Of a stretch of 58,711 nucleotides of DNA, positions 45,018 to 53,628 are shown piece by piece. The position numbers and the translations under genes are program-made. The notes beneath the pieces were generated by a model. The model saw only the letters and a list, made by a program, of their open reading frames with translations, was not told where the DNA came from and searched no databases. Within the stretch, counting starts at the first letter, position 1; each line of letters opens with the position of its first letter. Source of the DNA: Candidatus Krumholzibacteriota bacterium (GTDB lineage Bacteria > Krumholzibacteriota > Krumholzibacteriia > JAJRXK01); contig JAJDAC010000030.1 of NCBI GenBank assembly GCA_029262065.1, positions 1 through 58,711 on the forward strand, written 5' to 3'.

Positions 45018-45566
45018 ATGCGTACTCAGATTCGAACCCGAGCGCGGGCCATTCTCGCGGTCTCACTGGTAGCCATGCTATTGGGGCTGGTGGCCTGCTC
45101 CGAACAAACACCATCACCCTTGGGACCTGACTTGAGCAAAGGAGAGCACCCCGTGGGGTTCAATTTCCCGCGCCCAAACGACAACCCCGCGCCCCATGGC
45201 GAGGTCGAGGAAGACCCCGAGGCCATTGCCCACGTGGAATCGCTGCTCGATGAGTTGGAGCTCTACGTGGAGACGGGAGAGCTGGATCAGGCCTACAAGA
45301 CGGCCGAGGTTCTCTTCTTTCAGCTCGAACGCTACGGCTGGGCCGAGAAGATACCCTGGAAGAAGATCTGGAAGCTGCTCAAGAAGATCGCGGCCATCAT
45401 CGCCATCATCCCCACCGATGCCACGGTGATCGTAAGTACCGAACGCGCGTGCGACGCCAACTTCGAGTGCACGGCACCGCAGGACATGATCGGTTGTGTC
45501 AGTTGGATTCTTCGCGCCGACACCTACGTGTCGCGCAATTGCATCACCATTCCGCTGCCGTTCTAG
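45018..45566 (+). CDS. Small lipoprotein with cationic amphipathic helix and four-Cys tail
   Basis: The 182-residue protein has a lipoprotein signal (L-V-A-C27). The middle is helical; residues 111-131 form a strongly cationic amphipathic stretch with six lysines, no acids, two tryptophans and many isoleucines, like membrane-active peptides. The C-terminus has C-D-A-N-x2-C-T-x-P, C160 and N-C175 (cysteines 145, 151, 160, 175). The neighbouring gene at 45593 has the same tail pattern, so the pair are paralogues. I do not recognise the family. CAGGAGA lies upstream of the ATG. Its position just before the second protein and a DUF1573 gene suggests one operon. Confidence 0.75.
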   Translation: MRTQIRTRARAILAVSLVAMLLGLVACSEQTPSPLGPDLSKGEHPVGFNFPRPNDNPAPHGEVEEDPEAIAHVESLLDELELYVETGELDQAYKTAEVLFFQLERYGWAEKIPWKKIWKLLKKIAAIIAIIPTDATVIVSTERACDANFECTAPQDMIGCVSWILRADTYVSRNCITIPLPF

Positions 45567-45592
45567 GCACGCAACCCAGGAAAGGAACAACA

Positions 45593-46138
45593 ATGAAAAC
45601 GATTCAAACTTCCGTGTGGCTGCGGCTGTGGATTCTGCTGGCGGCCACCTTGGTTTCCCTGACCGCCACTACCGCCACGGCGGGTGAAGGCCCCGACCCC
45701 GGCCGGGTCCGCGAACTGGTCTTGAAAATGGAAACGACGATTCGAGGCCTGGACGAGCGGCAATCGGACAAGGACATCTCGTTGGGGTATCTGTACGCAC
45801 TTGAAGAAGCTGCCCTGGAGGCCGACGGGCGCGCCGTCGTACACAACTCCAGTCAGCTTCTGAAGTCGCTCGCGAACTTCAACACCAAAGGCACCACCGC
45901 GGGAATCCTTCCCGAGTGGTTGCGTGACCTGATCGATTCCATTCGCGAACTGATTGAACTCGTGGGCGGCTTCCTTGGTGAATTCACCATCGATCCATCG
46001 TTCCCCAGTTTGTTCAAGAAGTGCGACGCCAACGCGGCATGCACCGTCCCGGACTGGACGGCCGTGTGCATCACCCTGAACTGGACCGGACCCAACAACT
46101 CCGGTGGTCGCAACTGTTTCATGTACGACGCCTTGTAG
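45593..46138 (+). CDS. Small secreted protein with acidic amphipathic helix and four-Cys tail
   Basis: The 181-residue protein has a signal peptide ending A-T-A-G near residue 30 and a helical middle. Residues 107-131 form an amphipathic helix with six acidic and two basic residues, the counterpart of the cationic helix in the upstream protein. The tail has cysteines 144, 150, 159 and 175 in the same C-D-A-N-x2-C-T-x-P arrangement as the protein at 45018. The ATG at 45593 follows AGGAAAGGA by a few bases, and an earlier open frame has no signal peptide. A 13-bp hairpin separates it from the DUF1573 gene. Confidence 0.75.
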   Translation: MKTIQTSVWLRLWILLAATLVSLTATTATAGEGPDPGRVRELVLKMETTIRGLDERQSDKDISLGYLYALEEAALEADGRAVVHNSSQLLKSLANFNTKGTTAGILPEWLRDLIDSIRELIELVGGFLGEFTIDPSFPSLFKKCDANAACTVPDWTAVCITLNWTGPNNSGGRNCFMYDAL

Positions 46139-46153
46139 AAGACAGATGACCGT

Positions 46154-46183
46154 TTGGCCGCGGAGAGCAGTCTCCGCGGCCAA
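46154..46183 (+). terminator. 13-bp stem-loop between operon genes
   Basis: TTGGCCGCGGAGA at 46154-46166 pairs with TCTCCGCGGCCAA at 46171-46183 around GCAG. It has no T run, so it is more likely an mRNA-stabilising or weak terminating hairpin than a full terminator. It follows the acidic small protein and precedes the DUF1573 gene. Confidence 0.6.
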
Positions 46184-46202
46184 CCATTCCCAAGGAGATC
46201 CC

Positions 46203-47771
46203 ATGCGGTTGCAAAGTGTGATTCTGGCGATTTTGTTTCTGGCGCAGTCTTTACCATCGATCGCCAGCGGTCCCTCGCAGTGGGTCGAAGCCAATGGCCT
46301 GCGATACCCCTATCGGCTCGACTTCGGCGATCTGTCCGTGGCTGAGCCCAGCCAACAGGTCCTGGAGTTCGAGTCGTTGGGACCCACTCCGTTGTTCGTG
46401 GCCTCGCTGGAGCCCAGCTGTGGATGCACGGTGGTAGATTGGTCGGCCCGCACCCTGATGCCGGGTCAGCGAGCCCGGGCGACCGTGGACTTCGATGGCG
46501 AAACCAAACCAGGGCATACGCGGCGCACGCTGACGATTCGCGGTGCCAATGGTCTGGCCCTGGGACGCGTTCTGCTGACGGTGGATGTGGTCGAGGAGCA
46601 TGACGAATTCATTGCTCTACAACCGCAATCGGTCGACGTTGGCCGCTACGAATTGGGTTCGCCTATCCGGTTCCAGATTCGCGCCACGAACCAGGGACCT
46701 GCTTCGGCGCAGCTGACGCACCCCGACCCCATCGAACTGGCCACCCAGGATAGCCACACCATCGACGTAGCCATTCTTCCCGATTCCGAATTCCTGGGTT
46801 CGGTGACAGTCCTCGAGACAGAAAAACGCGCCTACCGGGTGCCGGTGCGTGGATACCCGCAATTGACGACCCAAGCCTACCGCTGGGACGCGGTGGACTG
46901 CGAAGTGTCGCCGGTGGGGGTCCTGGAAAACCGTCCCTACGTGGACTTTGGCGAGCTGTCCCTGGGCGAAGCGGGACAGCAGCCGATCACCGTGATCACC
47001 GGGTCCAACGGGTTGACCGCCAGATTGGTTTCCACGCGGGAGAACATTCAGGTGGAACCGGCTGAGCTTCAACTGGGGCCGAACGAATCGGCGATTGTCA
47101 CGCTGACGTCCAACGGACTGGACCCGGTCGGCAGCTTCCGGCACTTCGTCTTCGTGTCAGCGACGCTATCCGACGGCACGTCGCAACGCGTGCGACTGGG
47201 GTGCCACGGATTGGTGGCGAATCCACGGTCGCGGCCTGCGGACCCTTCGGTAGGCGTGCTTCGCTGGTCGAATCAGGGACGAGATACGTTCACGGTCACC
47301 GGCAACGGAGAACGGCATACTTTCGGCGCCCCATCGTTCGAACGGGGTCAGTCGGTTCGGCCCCTGACCCTGGGCGCGTGCGACATGACGATCGTGGCCA
47401 CCCCCGGCGACGAAACCGTGATGGCCAACGAGGTTTCTTGGCTGGCCGGGCTGGAGGATCCCGCGTCGCTCGTACTACGGGCTTGGCAGGGAGAACACGC
47501 CGGCCCCGGCTTGCGAATAGCGCTGGTCGCCGATGACATGCCACTGGCGAGCGATCTGGCGTCACGCGCCATGGGTTCTGGCCTGCTCGTTCTTACGCGA
47601 ACCCAGCATGAAACGGCCACGCTGGATCGGATTCGGGACGTGTTGATCTGGTCGCCCTCGGTGGTCGACGACGACCCTCTTACCCTCTATGTGAAAAGCG
47701 ACCGTATCCTAAGCTGGGAATTCAACCCCATCCACGGGGCGGCTACCCTTGCCACCTCGGCGACGCCATGA
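46203..47771 (+). CDS. Secreted DUF1573-domain protein
   Basis: The 522-residue protein has a signal peptide (1-20, ending I-A-S-G) and an N-terminal DUF1573 Ig-like domain recognisable by L-E-P-S-C-G-C-T-V-V-D and P-G-Q-R-A. A second similar domain begins near residue 230 (V-D-F-G-E-L-S-L-G-E). The remaining part is beta-rich and ends with a hydrophobic strand pair. DUF1573 proteins are exported and of unknown function, often next to small cysteine-containing secreted peptides in Bacteroidetes. The ATG at 46203 follows AAGGAGA. It closes an apparent operon with the two small four-Cys proteins and is followed 78 bp on by a peptidase gene. Confidence 0.8.
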   Translation: MRLQSVILAILFLAQSLPSIASGPSQWVEANGLRYPYRLDFGDLSVAEPSQQVLEFESLGPTPLFVASLEPSCGCTVVDWSARTLMPGQRARATVDFDGETKPGHTRRTLTIRGANGLALGRVLLTVDVVEEHDEFIALQPQSVDVGRYELGSPIRFQIRATNQGPASAQLTHPDPIELATQDSHTIDVAILPDSEFLGSVTVLETEKRAYRVPVRGYPQLTTQAYRWDAVDCEVSPVGVLENRPYVDFGELSLGEAGQQPITVITGSNGLTARLVSTRENIQVEPAELQLGPNESAIVTLTSNGLDPVGSFRHFVFVSATLSDGTSQRVRLGCHGLVANPRSRPADPSVGVLRWSNQGRDTFTVTGNGERHTFGAPSFERGQSVRPLTLGACDMTIVATPGDETVMANEVSWLAGLEDPASLVLRAWQGEHAGPGLRIALVADDMPLASDLASRAMGSGLLVLTRTQHETATLDRIRDVLIWSPSVVDDDPLTLYVKSDRILSWEFNPIHGAATLATSATP

Positions 47772-47849
47772 GCCCATTGCGTACCTCGGACCGAACTCCA
47801 TGGGGTATACTGGCCAGCGTTGCTCGCCGACCCCAAACCGAGGACCGTC

Positions 47850-50060
47850 ATGCGCTTCTCTCCTGCTCTTTTCCTGGTACTGTCCGCCTTCTTTGCAACG
47901 ACCGCGCGCGGCGACGGCGAAATGTGGATGCCGCAACAGGTTCCCGCCCTCGGCGAGGAGCTGAAGGCCATGGGACTTCAGTTGGACCCGAACTCCTTCG
48001 CGGACCTCACGGGATTTCCCATGGGCGCGGTGGTTTGGACAGGAGGGTGCAGCGCGGCGTTCGTTTCGGACGACGGGCTCATTGTTACCAACCATCACTG
48101 CGTGGACGGATCACTGCAGTACAACTCCACGGCCGAACGGGACCTCCTGACCGATGGGTTCCTCGCCCGGACCCGGGGCGAGGAGTTGCATGCATCACCG
48201 AACGCCCGGGTCTACGTGACGACGGATATCGACGACGTCACCAAGGAGATTGTCGGCAATATGCCGGCCGGAATCTCCGACCAGGAACGGGCCGAACTCA
48301 TTGATGATCGTCGCAAGCAGATGGTCATCGAATGCGAACAATCGGGAGATGTCCGCTGCTGGGTGCGATCGTTCTTCGGTGGCGAATCGTTCCTGCGACT
48401 CACCGCATTGATCATCCGGGACGTCCGGTTGGTCTATGCACCCGCCCAAAGTATCGGCAACTTCGGTGGCGAGGTAGACAATTGGATGTGGCCCCGGCAC
48501 ACCGGCGACTTCGGCTTCTACCGGGCCTACGTAGGCCCCGACGGCAAACCCGCCGACCACTCGCCCGAAAACGTCCCGTACCAGCCGTCGCATCACCTGA
48601 AAATGTCCACCCGGGATCTGGACGAAGAAGATCTTGTCCTGCTGGCCGGATATCCGGGCAGCACATCGCGACTGGTCACCGCCGATGAAGTGCGAATAGC
48701 CGAGCAGATCACGATGCCGCGCGAAGTAAGGTTACGAACCGAACTGGTCGACATCCTCGATGCGCAGGCAAATGGAAACCGCGATGTACAGATTGCCAAC
48801 GCCTCGCGTATTCGCAGCCTGAACAACTACAAGAAGAAGTATACCGGGGTACTCACGGCGTTCTCGCGCGATGGATTGCTCGACCAGAAACTGAACCTGG
48901 AAAATGAACTGGCTGCGTTCTACGGCGCCAATCCTGAACGCGCCGACGAGTACGCCGCCCTACGCCGGGAATACCGCCAGCTACTCGAGCGTGAGCAATC
49001 GACCGATGAACGCGACGCGATCTTCCGTTGGCTCTACACCGCGTCTCCCCTACTGGAACAAGCCAACCGCCTGGTGCGCACGGCCACCGAAAGAGAAAAG
49101 CCCGACGGCGACCGCGAAGAGGGATACCAGCAACGCGATTGGCCCAGGATTCAGGCCGACCTACGCCGTACCCAGCAGAGTATCCACGTGCCAAGCGATC
49201 GGGCCGGCCTGCGCTGGGTTTTCGCAAAGGCACTGGACCTTCCGTCCGATCAGCGCATTGATGCCATCGACGCGGCCGTCGCATCGGCTCCCGGAGTCAC
49301 GCAAGACGAACGCCTCGAAGCACTGCTGGATGACCTCTACGCCAACACCCAGATGAACGATCTGGACACACGACTTGCCTGGGCCGAGGCCGATCGGAAG
49401 TCGCTTCTGAAACAGAGTGACCAGTTCGTGGCGATGGCCGCCCGACTTCGCACGCTGGGCGACACCATCGACGACGAGACCAGTGCGCGCGAAGGCGCAC
49501 AATACCGACTCCGGCCCATGCTCATCGCGGCTCAGCGTGAGATGCAAGACGGTCGTCTGGCCCCCGACGCCAATTCCACACTGCGCGTAAGCTTCGGTAC
49601 AGTACGGGGCTACGAAGCCCGCGACGCGGTGTACTACCGAGCCCAGTCAACTATGGATGGCATCCTGCAGAAGTACACGGGTGAGCCGCCGTTCGACAGC
49701 CCGGCGCGCCAGATCCAACTGGCCAAGGACCGGCGGTTCGGCCCCTACACCGACCCGGACCTGGGAACCCTACCGGTGGGCTTCCTCAGCACGTGTAGCG
49801 TCACCAATGGCAGCTCGGGTACATCGGCCCTGAATGCCTACGGGGAGATCATCGGCCTGGCATTCGATATGAACTGGGAGGGTGTCGCCGCCGACTGGGT
49901 GGTGAACGAAGACGTAGTGCGAACCATCCAGGTCGACTCACGCTACATGCTGTGGGTAATGGACGCGGTGGACGGTGCACACAACCTTTTGCAGGAGATG
50001 GGCCTGGGAATCCATTTTCCCGAGGCAGCCAATCTGGCCGCGCCTGACACGGGGCCCTGA
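47850..50060 (+). CDS. S46-family dipeptidyl-peptidase
   Basis: The 736-residue secreted protein (signal peptide residues 1-20) has the S46 (DPP7/DPP11) hallmarks: G-E-M-W-M-P-Q-Q near the mature N-terminus, H83 in T-N-H-H-C, the D-N-W-M-W-P-R-H-T-G-D block at 210-220, and the nucleophile S656 in G-S-S-G-T-S followed by F-D-M-N-W-E. Characterised S46 enzymes release dipeptides from the N-termini of peptides. The usual nucleophile block reads G-N-S-G-S-P, so two neighbouring residues differ here. S46 is mostly found in FCB bacteria. GAGGA stands upstream of the ATG at 47850. A 50-bp tandem repeat follows the stop codon directly. Confidence 0.92.
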   Translation: MRFSPALFLVLSAFFATTARGDGEMWMPQQVPALGEELKAMGLQLDPNSFADLTGFPMGAVVWTGGCSAAFVSDDGLIVTNHHCVDGSLQYNSTAERDLLTDGFLARTRGEELHASPNARVYVTTDIDDVTKEIVGNMPAGISDQERAELIDDRRKQMVIECEQSGDVRCWVRSFFGGESFLRLTALIIRDVRLVYAPAQSIGNFGGEVDNWMWPRHTGDFGFYRAYVGPDGKPADHSPENVPYQPSHHLKMSTRDLDEEDLVLLAGYPGSTSRLVTADEVRIAEQITMPREVRLRTELVDILDAQANGNRDVQIANASRIRSLNNYKKKYTGVLTAFSRDGLLDQKLNLENELAAFYGANPERADEYAALRREYRQLLEREQSTDERDAIFRWLYTASPLLEQANRLVRTATEREKPDGDREEGYQQRDWPRIQADLRRTQQSIHVPSDRAGLRWVFAKALDLPSDQRIDAIDAAVASAPGVTQDERLEALLDDLYANTQMNDLDTRLAWAEADRKSLLKQSDQFVAMAARLRTLGDTIDDETSAREGAQYRLRPMLIAAQREMQDGRLAPDANSTLRVSFGTVRGYEARDAVYYRAQSTMDGILQKYTGEPPFDSPARQIQLAKDRRFGPYTDPDLGTLPVGFLSTCSVTNGSSGTSALNAYGEIIGLAFDMNWEGVAADWVVNEDVVRTIQVDSRYMLWVMDAVDGAHNLLQEMGLGIHFPEAANLAAPDTGP

Positions 50061-50180
50061 GCCCGACGCCTGAGCTGGCGTGAAGATAGCCAGCGCCGGA
50101 ACAACGAGTTGCCCGACGCATGAGCTGGCGTAGAGATAGCCAGCGCCGGAACAACGAGTTGCCCGACGCATGAGCTGGCG
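50061..50180. repeat. 50-bp tandem repeat with hairpin potential
   Basis: Two 50-bp copies (50061-50110 and 50111-50160) are about 94% identical and are followed by 20 bp of a third. Each copy contains GCTGGC and GCCAGC, able to form a 6-bp stem around a 9-nt loop. The repeats start one base after the S46 stop codon and end at the stop of the convergent secreted-protein gene, so they could serve as terminators for both. Confidence 0.9.
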
Positions 50181-50183
50181 TGG

Positions 50184-51782
50184 CTATTTAACAAGGGTCA
50201 TTTTGTGGGTTTCGACCGCATCGGCCGCCCTGAATACGGCCAGGTAGACCCCCGAAGACACGGCCGCTCCCCGATCGTCACAACCGTTCCAGGTCACCGC
50301 TTGCGCGCCGGCCGGCCAAACCTGACCGCGAGCCAGGGTACGTACCAGCCGGCCCTGGACGTCGTACACCACGAGATCTACCGGCCCCGCGGCCTTCAGC
50401 TCGAAACGCAGCTCGGTGTTGGGATTGAACGGATTGGGAACGTTGCCCAGGAATCTGGTCGCGACTGAAGGTCTATCGGGGTTGGGTACCATCAACTCGG
50501 ATTGCACGCCGTAGACCAGGCCCCGACGGGCGTCGGTCACATACAGAATGTCTCCGGACGGACCAAAGGTCAGGTCGTTGCGAACCACATCGTTGGCCAG
50601 AGGCTGAATGAGGAGCGGCTGCAAGAACTCCTCGGAATTGCCGGAGTGATCGACGCGCAAGACCATACCGTTGCCAAGCACGGCGTAGATCCACTCGCCG
50701 AATCCGAATTCGCCCGAGAACGCCAGACCTTGGACCGATCCACCCAACGGCGTCGAGAACGGCGCAACGTTCCCGGCCGCATCCACCTGATAGATGACTC
50801 CGTCGCTTCCACCCGCGTAGAGATTCGAACCGAACCCATTGCCCGGCGCGAACTCCACGCATTGGAATCCCAGGGAGTGCTGCACGCCGAACGCGGCCAA
50901 CACCGCCAATGGGTCGACCGAGAAGATCGATTCTGAGCCGCCATCGTCGTTCACGGCAATGAGCGCCGTGGAGAAGCTTGCGGCTCCACCCACCGCAAGT
51001 CCCAGCGGGGCGGTTGCTACCGTGGGATTCGTGTAGAACGGAAACACGTTGCCGTTGTCGTCGATACGGAGAATGGCACCGGTGTCACCGGCCGCGAAGC
51101 CGTCGTAGTGACGAGCGGCCATGTACAAGTCGGACCCCATCGCGCCACCGCCGCCGAATACGATATCCACGGGGTCCGTGTCGCTCTCGCCCAACGTCGC
51201 GAACTCTTCCACCCTCAGATCGTGCCGACGAATTCGGTAGAGGAAATCATCGGCCGGGTCTCCCGGCGATCCGTACTGCGCCGAAGTCGCCGCAATGAAC
51301 AGATCCAGGTACCCATCCACCGGAACGCTCTGCACGGCCACGGACATCATCTCGACCGGGCCCACGGGAATACGGGCATACTCGCGCGCCAAAAATCCAT
51401 CCGTCACCGTCACGTCGCCCAGTACATTCAACGAGTATTCCCGGGTGACCGCGTCCTTGTCGCCGCTCGAGCGGAAAATGACGACTTCGCGCGTCACCGC
51501 ATCGCCCTCGGAGTGCCCCAGTTGGATGAACACGGCCCGGGAAACCGCGTCGGCCACATTCGTACTGCGTGAAATCACGACCTCGCGCGACATCGCATCG
51601 GCCTGCGGCGTGCTACGGCGAAACGCCACAACACGGGAGACCGCGTCCAGTTCATGGCTGAACCTCACGACGTTTACCTCACGTGAGGAAGCGTCGACTT
51701 GGGCGAACGGGTTTGCCGGGGCCAGGGCCAAGAGTGCAATACACAGCAAACCAGCGGCGAAACTACGCCAATAGCGCGACAT
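50184..51782 (-). CDS. Secreted repeat protein with beta-propeller-like domain and FlgD-like tail
   Basis: The 532-residue protein has a signal peptide (1-27). Residues 30-114 hold six repeats of exactly 16 residues, each starting D-A-x-S/T-R (positions 30, 46, 62, 78, 94, 110). The central region (about 140-430) has repeated G-D-x-L-Y or G-I-I-Y-x-V-D motifs like an NHL or six-bladed beta-propeller that reads as structural. The last 88 residues are the FlgD-like Ig tail with V-P-N-P-F-N-P-N-T-E. It is probably a surface-attached protein. The 16-residue repeats occur in other FCB secreted proteins by recollection, but I cannot name a function. It is convergent with the S46 gene. Confidence 0.8.
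   Translation of the reverse strand: MSRYWRSFAAGLLCIALLALAPANPFAQVDASSREVNVVRFSHELDAVSRVVAFRRSTPQADAMSREVVISRSTNVADAVSRAVFIQLGHSEGDAVTREVVIFRSSGDKDAVTREYSLNVLGDVTVTDGFLAREYARIPVGPVEMMSVAVQSVPVDGYLDLFIAATSAQYGSPGDPADDFLYRIRRHDLRVEEFATLGESDTDPVDIVFGGGGAMGSDLYMAARHYDGFAAGDTGAILRIDDNGNVFPFYTNPTVATAPLGLAVGGAASFSTALIAVNDDGGSESIFSVDPLAVLAAFGVQHSLGFQCVEFAPGNGFGSNLYAGGSDGVIYQVDAAGNVAPFSTPLGGSVQGLAFSGEFGFGEWIYAVLGNGMVLRVDHSGNSEEFLQPLLIQPLANDVVRNDLTFGPSGDILYVTDARRGLVYGVQSELMVPNPDRPSVATRFLGNVPNPFNPNTELRFELKAAGPVDLVVYDVQGRLVRTLARGQVWPAGAQAVTWNGCDDRGAAVSSGVYLAVFRAADAVETHKMTLVK
51420..51695 (-). repeat. Six 48-bp coding repeats (16-residue units)
   Basis: The D-A-x-S/T-R units at residues 30, 46, 62, 78, 94 and 110 of the secreted protein are spaced exactly 16 residues apart. 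The exact spacing with drifted sequence indicates old in-frame duplication. Confidence 0.85.
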
Positions 51783-51793
51783 GATAGGTCCTT

Positions 51794-53014
51794 CTAGGGG
51801 AGGATGGCGCGAGCCTGGATGGCGGAGATCCCATTGTCGACGCTGGAAAGTGTGATTTCCCAGGTCGACAGGTTGCCGGCAACGGAAACGAATGTGGCCG
51901 GAGTTGGCGCCACGCCGGCGCCGCCAAACTCGGTCAGGAACACGTTTACGGTAGAAGTGGCCGGAACGTTGGTGCCCTCGAGCACGACAGTTACATCGCC
52001 ATTACCGCCGTCCAGAGCAACATCCTGCCACGGGAATCCCAGAGTGGCCTGAGGATCAGCGGGAACACTCACACCGTTGAGGCTGACGATGCGAAGCAGG
52101 GGATCGGTCGACGCAGGGAAGACCTGTGCACTCGATCCCGGGCTCAAGGACTGAACGCTCGCCGCGGGGAACACCTGTCCCAACGGCGAGGGATAGCTGA
52201 CGTTCTCGAGTCGAATGCGACCGACGCCGGCGTTCTGATCGCCGCCCGCGGCATCGAGAGTTCCCGTTCCCGTAACCAGATTGGCCACGATACGGATTCC
52301 ACCGCCGCTGCCCCGGCCCGCGCTGTTATCGGCCGCGATTCCACCTTGAGCCAGAATCTCACCGTTGATGGTGACCGTGCCGCCGCAAACGATCGCAATC
52401 GCGCCACCCCCGGAGCCACCGGAGGCAACGTAGCCACTGCCTCCCGACCCACCGATGAGCGGTATGATTTCATCGCTGCCGTAAGTAGGCGCGCCACCGG
52501 CGCCCACCGAACCATAGCTGCCGTCGTTGCCAGCGCCCTCGGCCGCACCACCGGGGCCAAACCCACGCCCGCGGGGCACACCCAACGAAGATCCATTACC
52601 ACCGCGAAAGCCGCCGGGACCGCCCTCTACCGGATATCCGTCGAAATCGCCCGTGCCGCCATTGAGATCGATGGTGCCCTCGACCGTCACGTCGCCACTG
52701 ATGACCCAGATGACCGGGGCACCGGACGGGTGGTTGCCGAAATCGAGCGTAGCTCCGGCGTCGATCGTGACGTCGGTGTAGTGAAACACAAGGGCCCATT
52801 GGCCCGCGTCGTAGATTCCGTCGCCCGACGACCATTGCGGGTCAGTGGGCAACGTCGACCAAACACCGTCGGCCGCCTGGGCCAGGTCGATCGTGGTGTC
52901 GGTGGTGATGGTCAGGCTACCGTCCCAGTCTTCAGACGGCACGACCAACTGGGCGCCGGCTACCGCCGGAACCAGTAATGCAAGAAAAACCAACGAGTTG
53001 AGTGCCCGCCGCAT
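51794..53014 (-). CDS. Secreted glycine-rich protein
   Basis: The 406-residue protein has a signal peptide (residues 1-22, ending V-A-G-A). Residues about 90-240 are very rich in glycine with short strands and turns (G-G-S-G-G-S-G-Y-V-A-S-G-G-S-G-G-G and similar) separated by V-T-V-E-G-T-I-D-L-N-like strands, as in exported beta-helix proteins. The last 100 residues look like an Ig-like or similar beta-sandwich. It lacks the FlgD tail. The ATG at 53014 follows GGGAGAG on its strand, and a longer open frame upstream has no signal peptide. Adjacent to the repeat protein on the same strand with 11 bp between, it probably shares its transcript. Confidence 0.75.
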   Translation of the reverse strand: MRRALNSLVFLALLVPAVAGAQLVVPSEDWDGSLTITTDTTIDLAQAADGVWSTLPTDPQWSSGDGIYDAGQWALVFHYTDVTIDAGATLDFGNHPSGAPVIWVISGDVTVEGTIDLNGGTGDFDGYPVEGGPGGFRGGNGSSLGVPRGRGFGPGGAAEGAGNDGSYGSVGAGGAPTYGSDEIIPLIGGSGGSGYVASGGSGGGAIAIVCGGTVTINGEILAQGGIAADNSAGRGSGGGIRIVANLVTGTGTLDAAGGDQNAGVGRIRLENVSYPSPLGQVFPAASVQSLSPGSSAQVFPASTDPLLRIVSLNGVSVPADPQATLGFPWQDVALDGGNGDVTVVLEGTNVPATSTVNVFLTEFGGAGVAPTPATFVSVAGNLSTWEITLSSVDNGISAIQARAILP

Positions 53015-53151
53015 GTCTGTCTCTCCCGTGTGAGCGAAGCGCAAGGTTGGGAGCGACCGGGTGGGATCGCCCCATTCTTACTCTTGCAAACGACGGTGAG
53101 AGTGTGACCGCACACTTCGGTAGGAAATGCTGGCGAGATTGCCGGACAGGG

Positions 53152-53628
53152 CTACTCGAAATTCTCCACGGCAAGGACCTCGAATTTGGTAAGGCCCATG
53201 GGTAGATCGACCTCGGCCGCCTCACCCTTCTTCAAACCGATGAGTGAACGCGCCAACGGCGACGCGTAGCTGATGATCCCCTTGCTGAGATCGCTTTCGC
53301 CCTCACCCAGGATGGTGTACTTCGATTCCTCGCCCGTATCAACCTGCTTGATCGTGACCGTCTTGCCCAGTGTGACGGTGTCGACCGGAAGTTCTTCTTT
53401 CAGCACTACGCGACCCTTGGCGATGCGCGATCGGAGTTGGGCCAGCTTGGCCATGCATACGGCCTGTTTGTCCTTGGCCGCGTGGTACTCAGCGTTTTCG
53501 CGCAGGTCTCCGTGCGCCGCGGCCGTAGCCAGGTCGCGCGGGATGTCGACCTTTATGAACCGCTCCAGCTCCTCGATCTCGTCCTTGATCTTCTTGTAGC
53601 CTGTCTCAGTGAAATAGTAGTGACTCAT
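53152..53628 (-). CDS. greA: GreA/GreB-family transcript cleavage factor
   Basis: The 158-residue protein has the GreA layout: an N-terminal coiled-coil domain (about 1-78) with D-L-R-E-N-A-E-Y-H-A-A-K-D at the hairpin tip, whose acidic residues enter the RNA polymerase channel, and a C-terminal FKBP-like domain with Y-T-I-L-G-E-G-E-S-D and S-P-L-A-R-S-L-I-G-L-K-K-G-E. It rescues backtracked RNA polymerase by stimulating transcript cleavage. The ATG at 53628 is the first good start for the coiled coil; an earlier one adds 10 residues. It stands alone on the minus strand, with the next gene on the opposite strand. Confidence 0.95.
   Translation of the reverse strand: MSHYYFTETGYKKIKDEIEELERFIKVDIPRDLATAAAHGDLRENAEYHAAKDKQAVCMAKLAQLRSRIAKGRVVLKEELPVDTVTLGKTVTIKQVDTGEESKYTILGEGESDLSKGIISYASPLARSLIGLKKGEAAEVDLPMGLTKFEVLAVENFE

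Noticed and set aside
50061-50180. CRISPR array
   Set aside because: The copies are directly abutting 50-bp units without unique spacers, and no cas gene is near.
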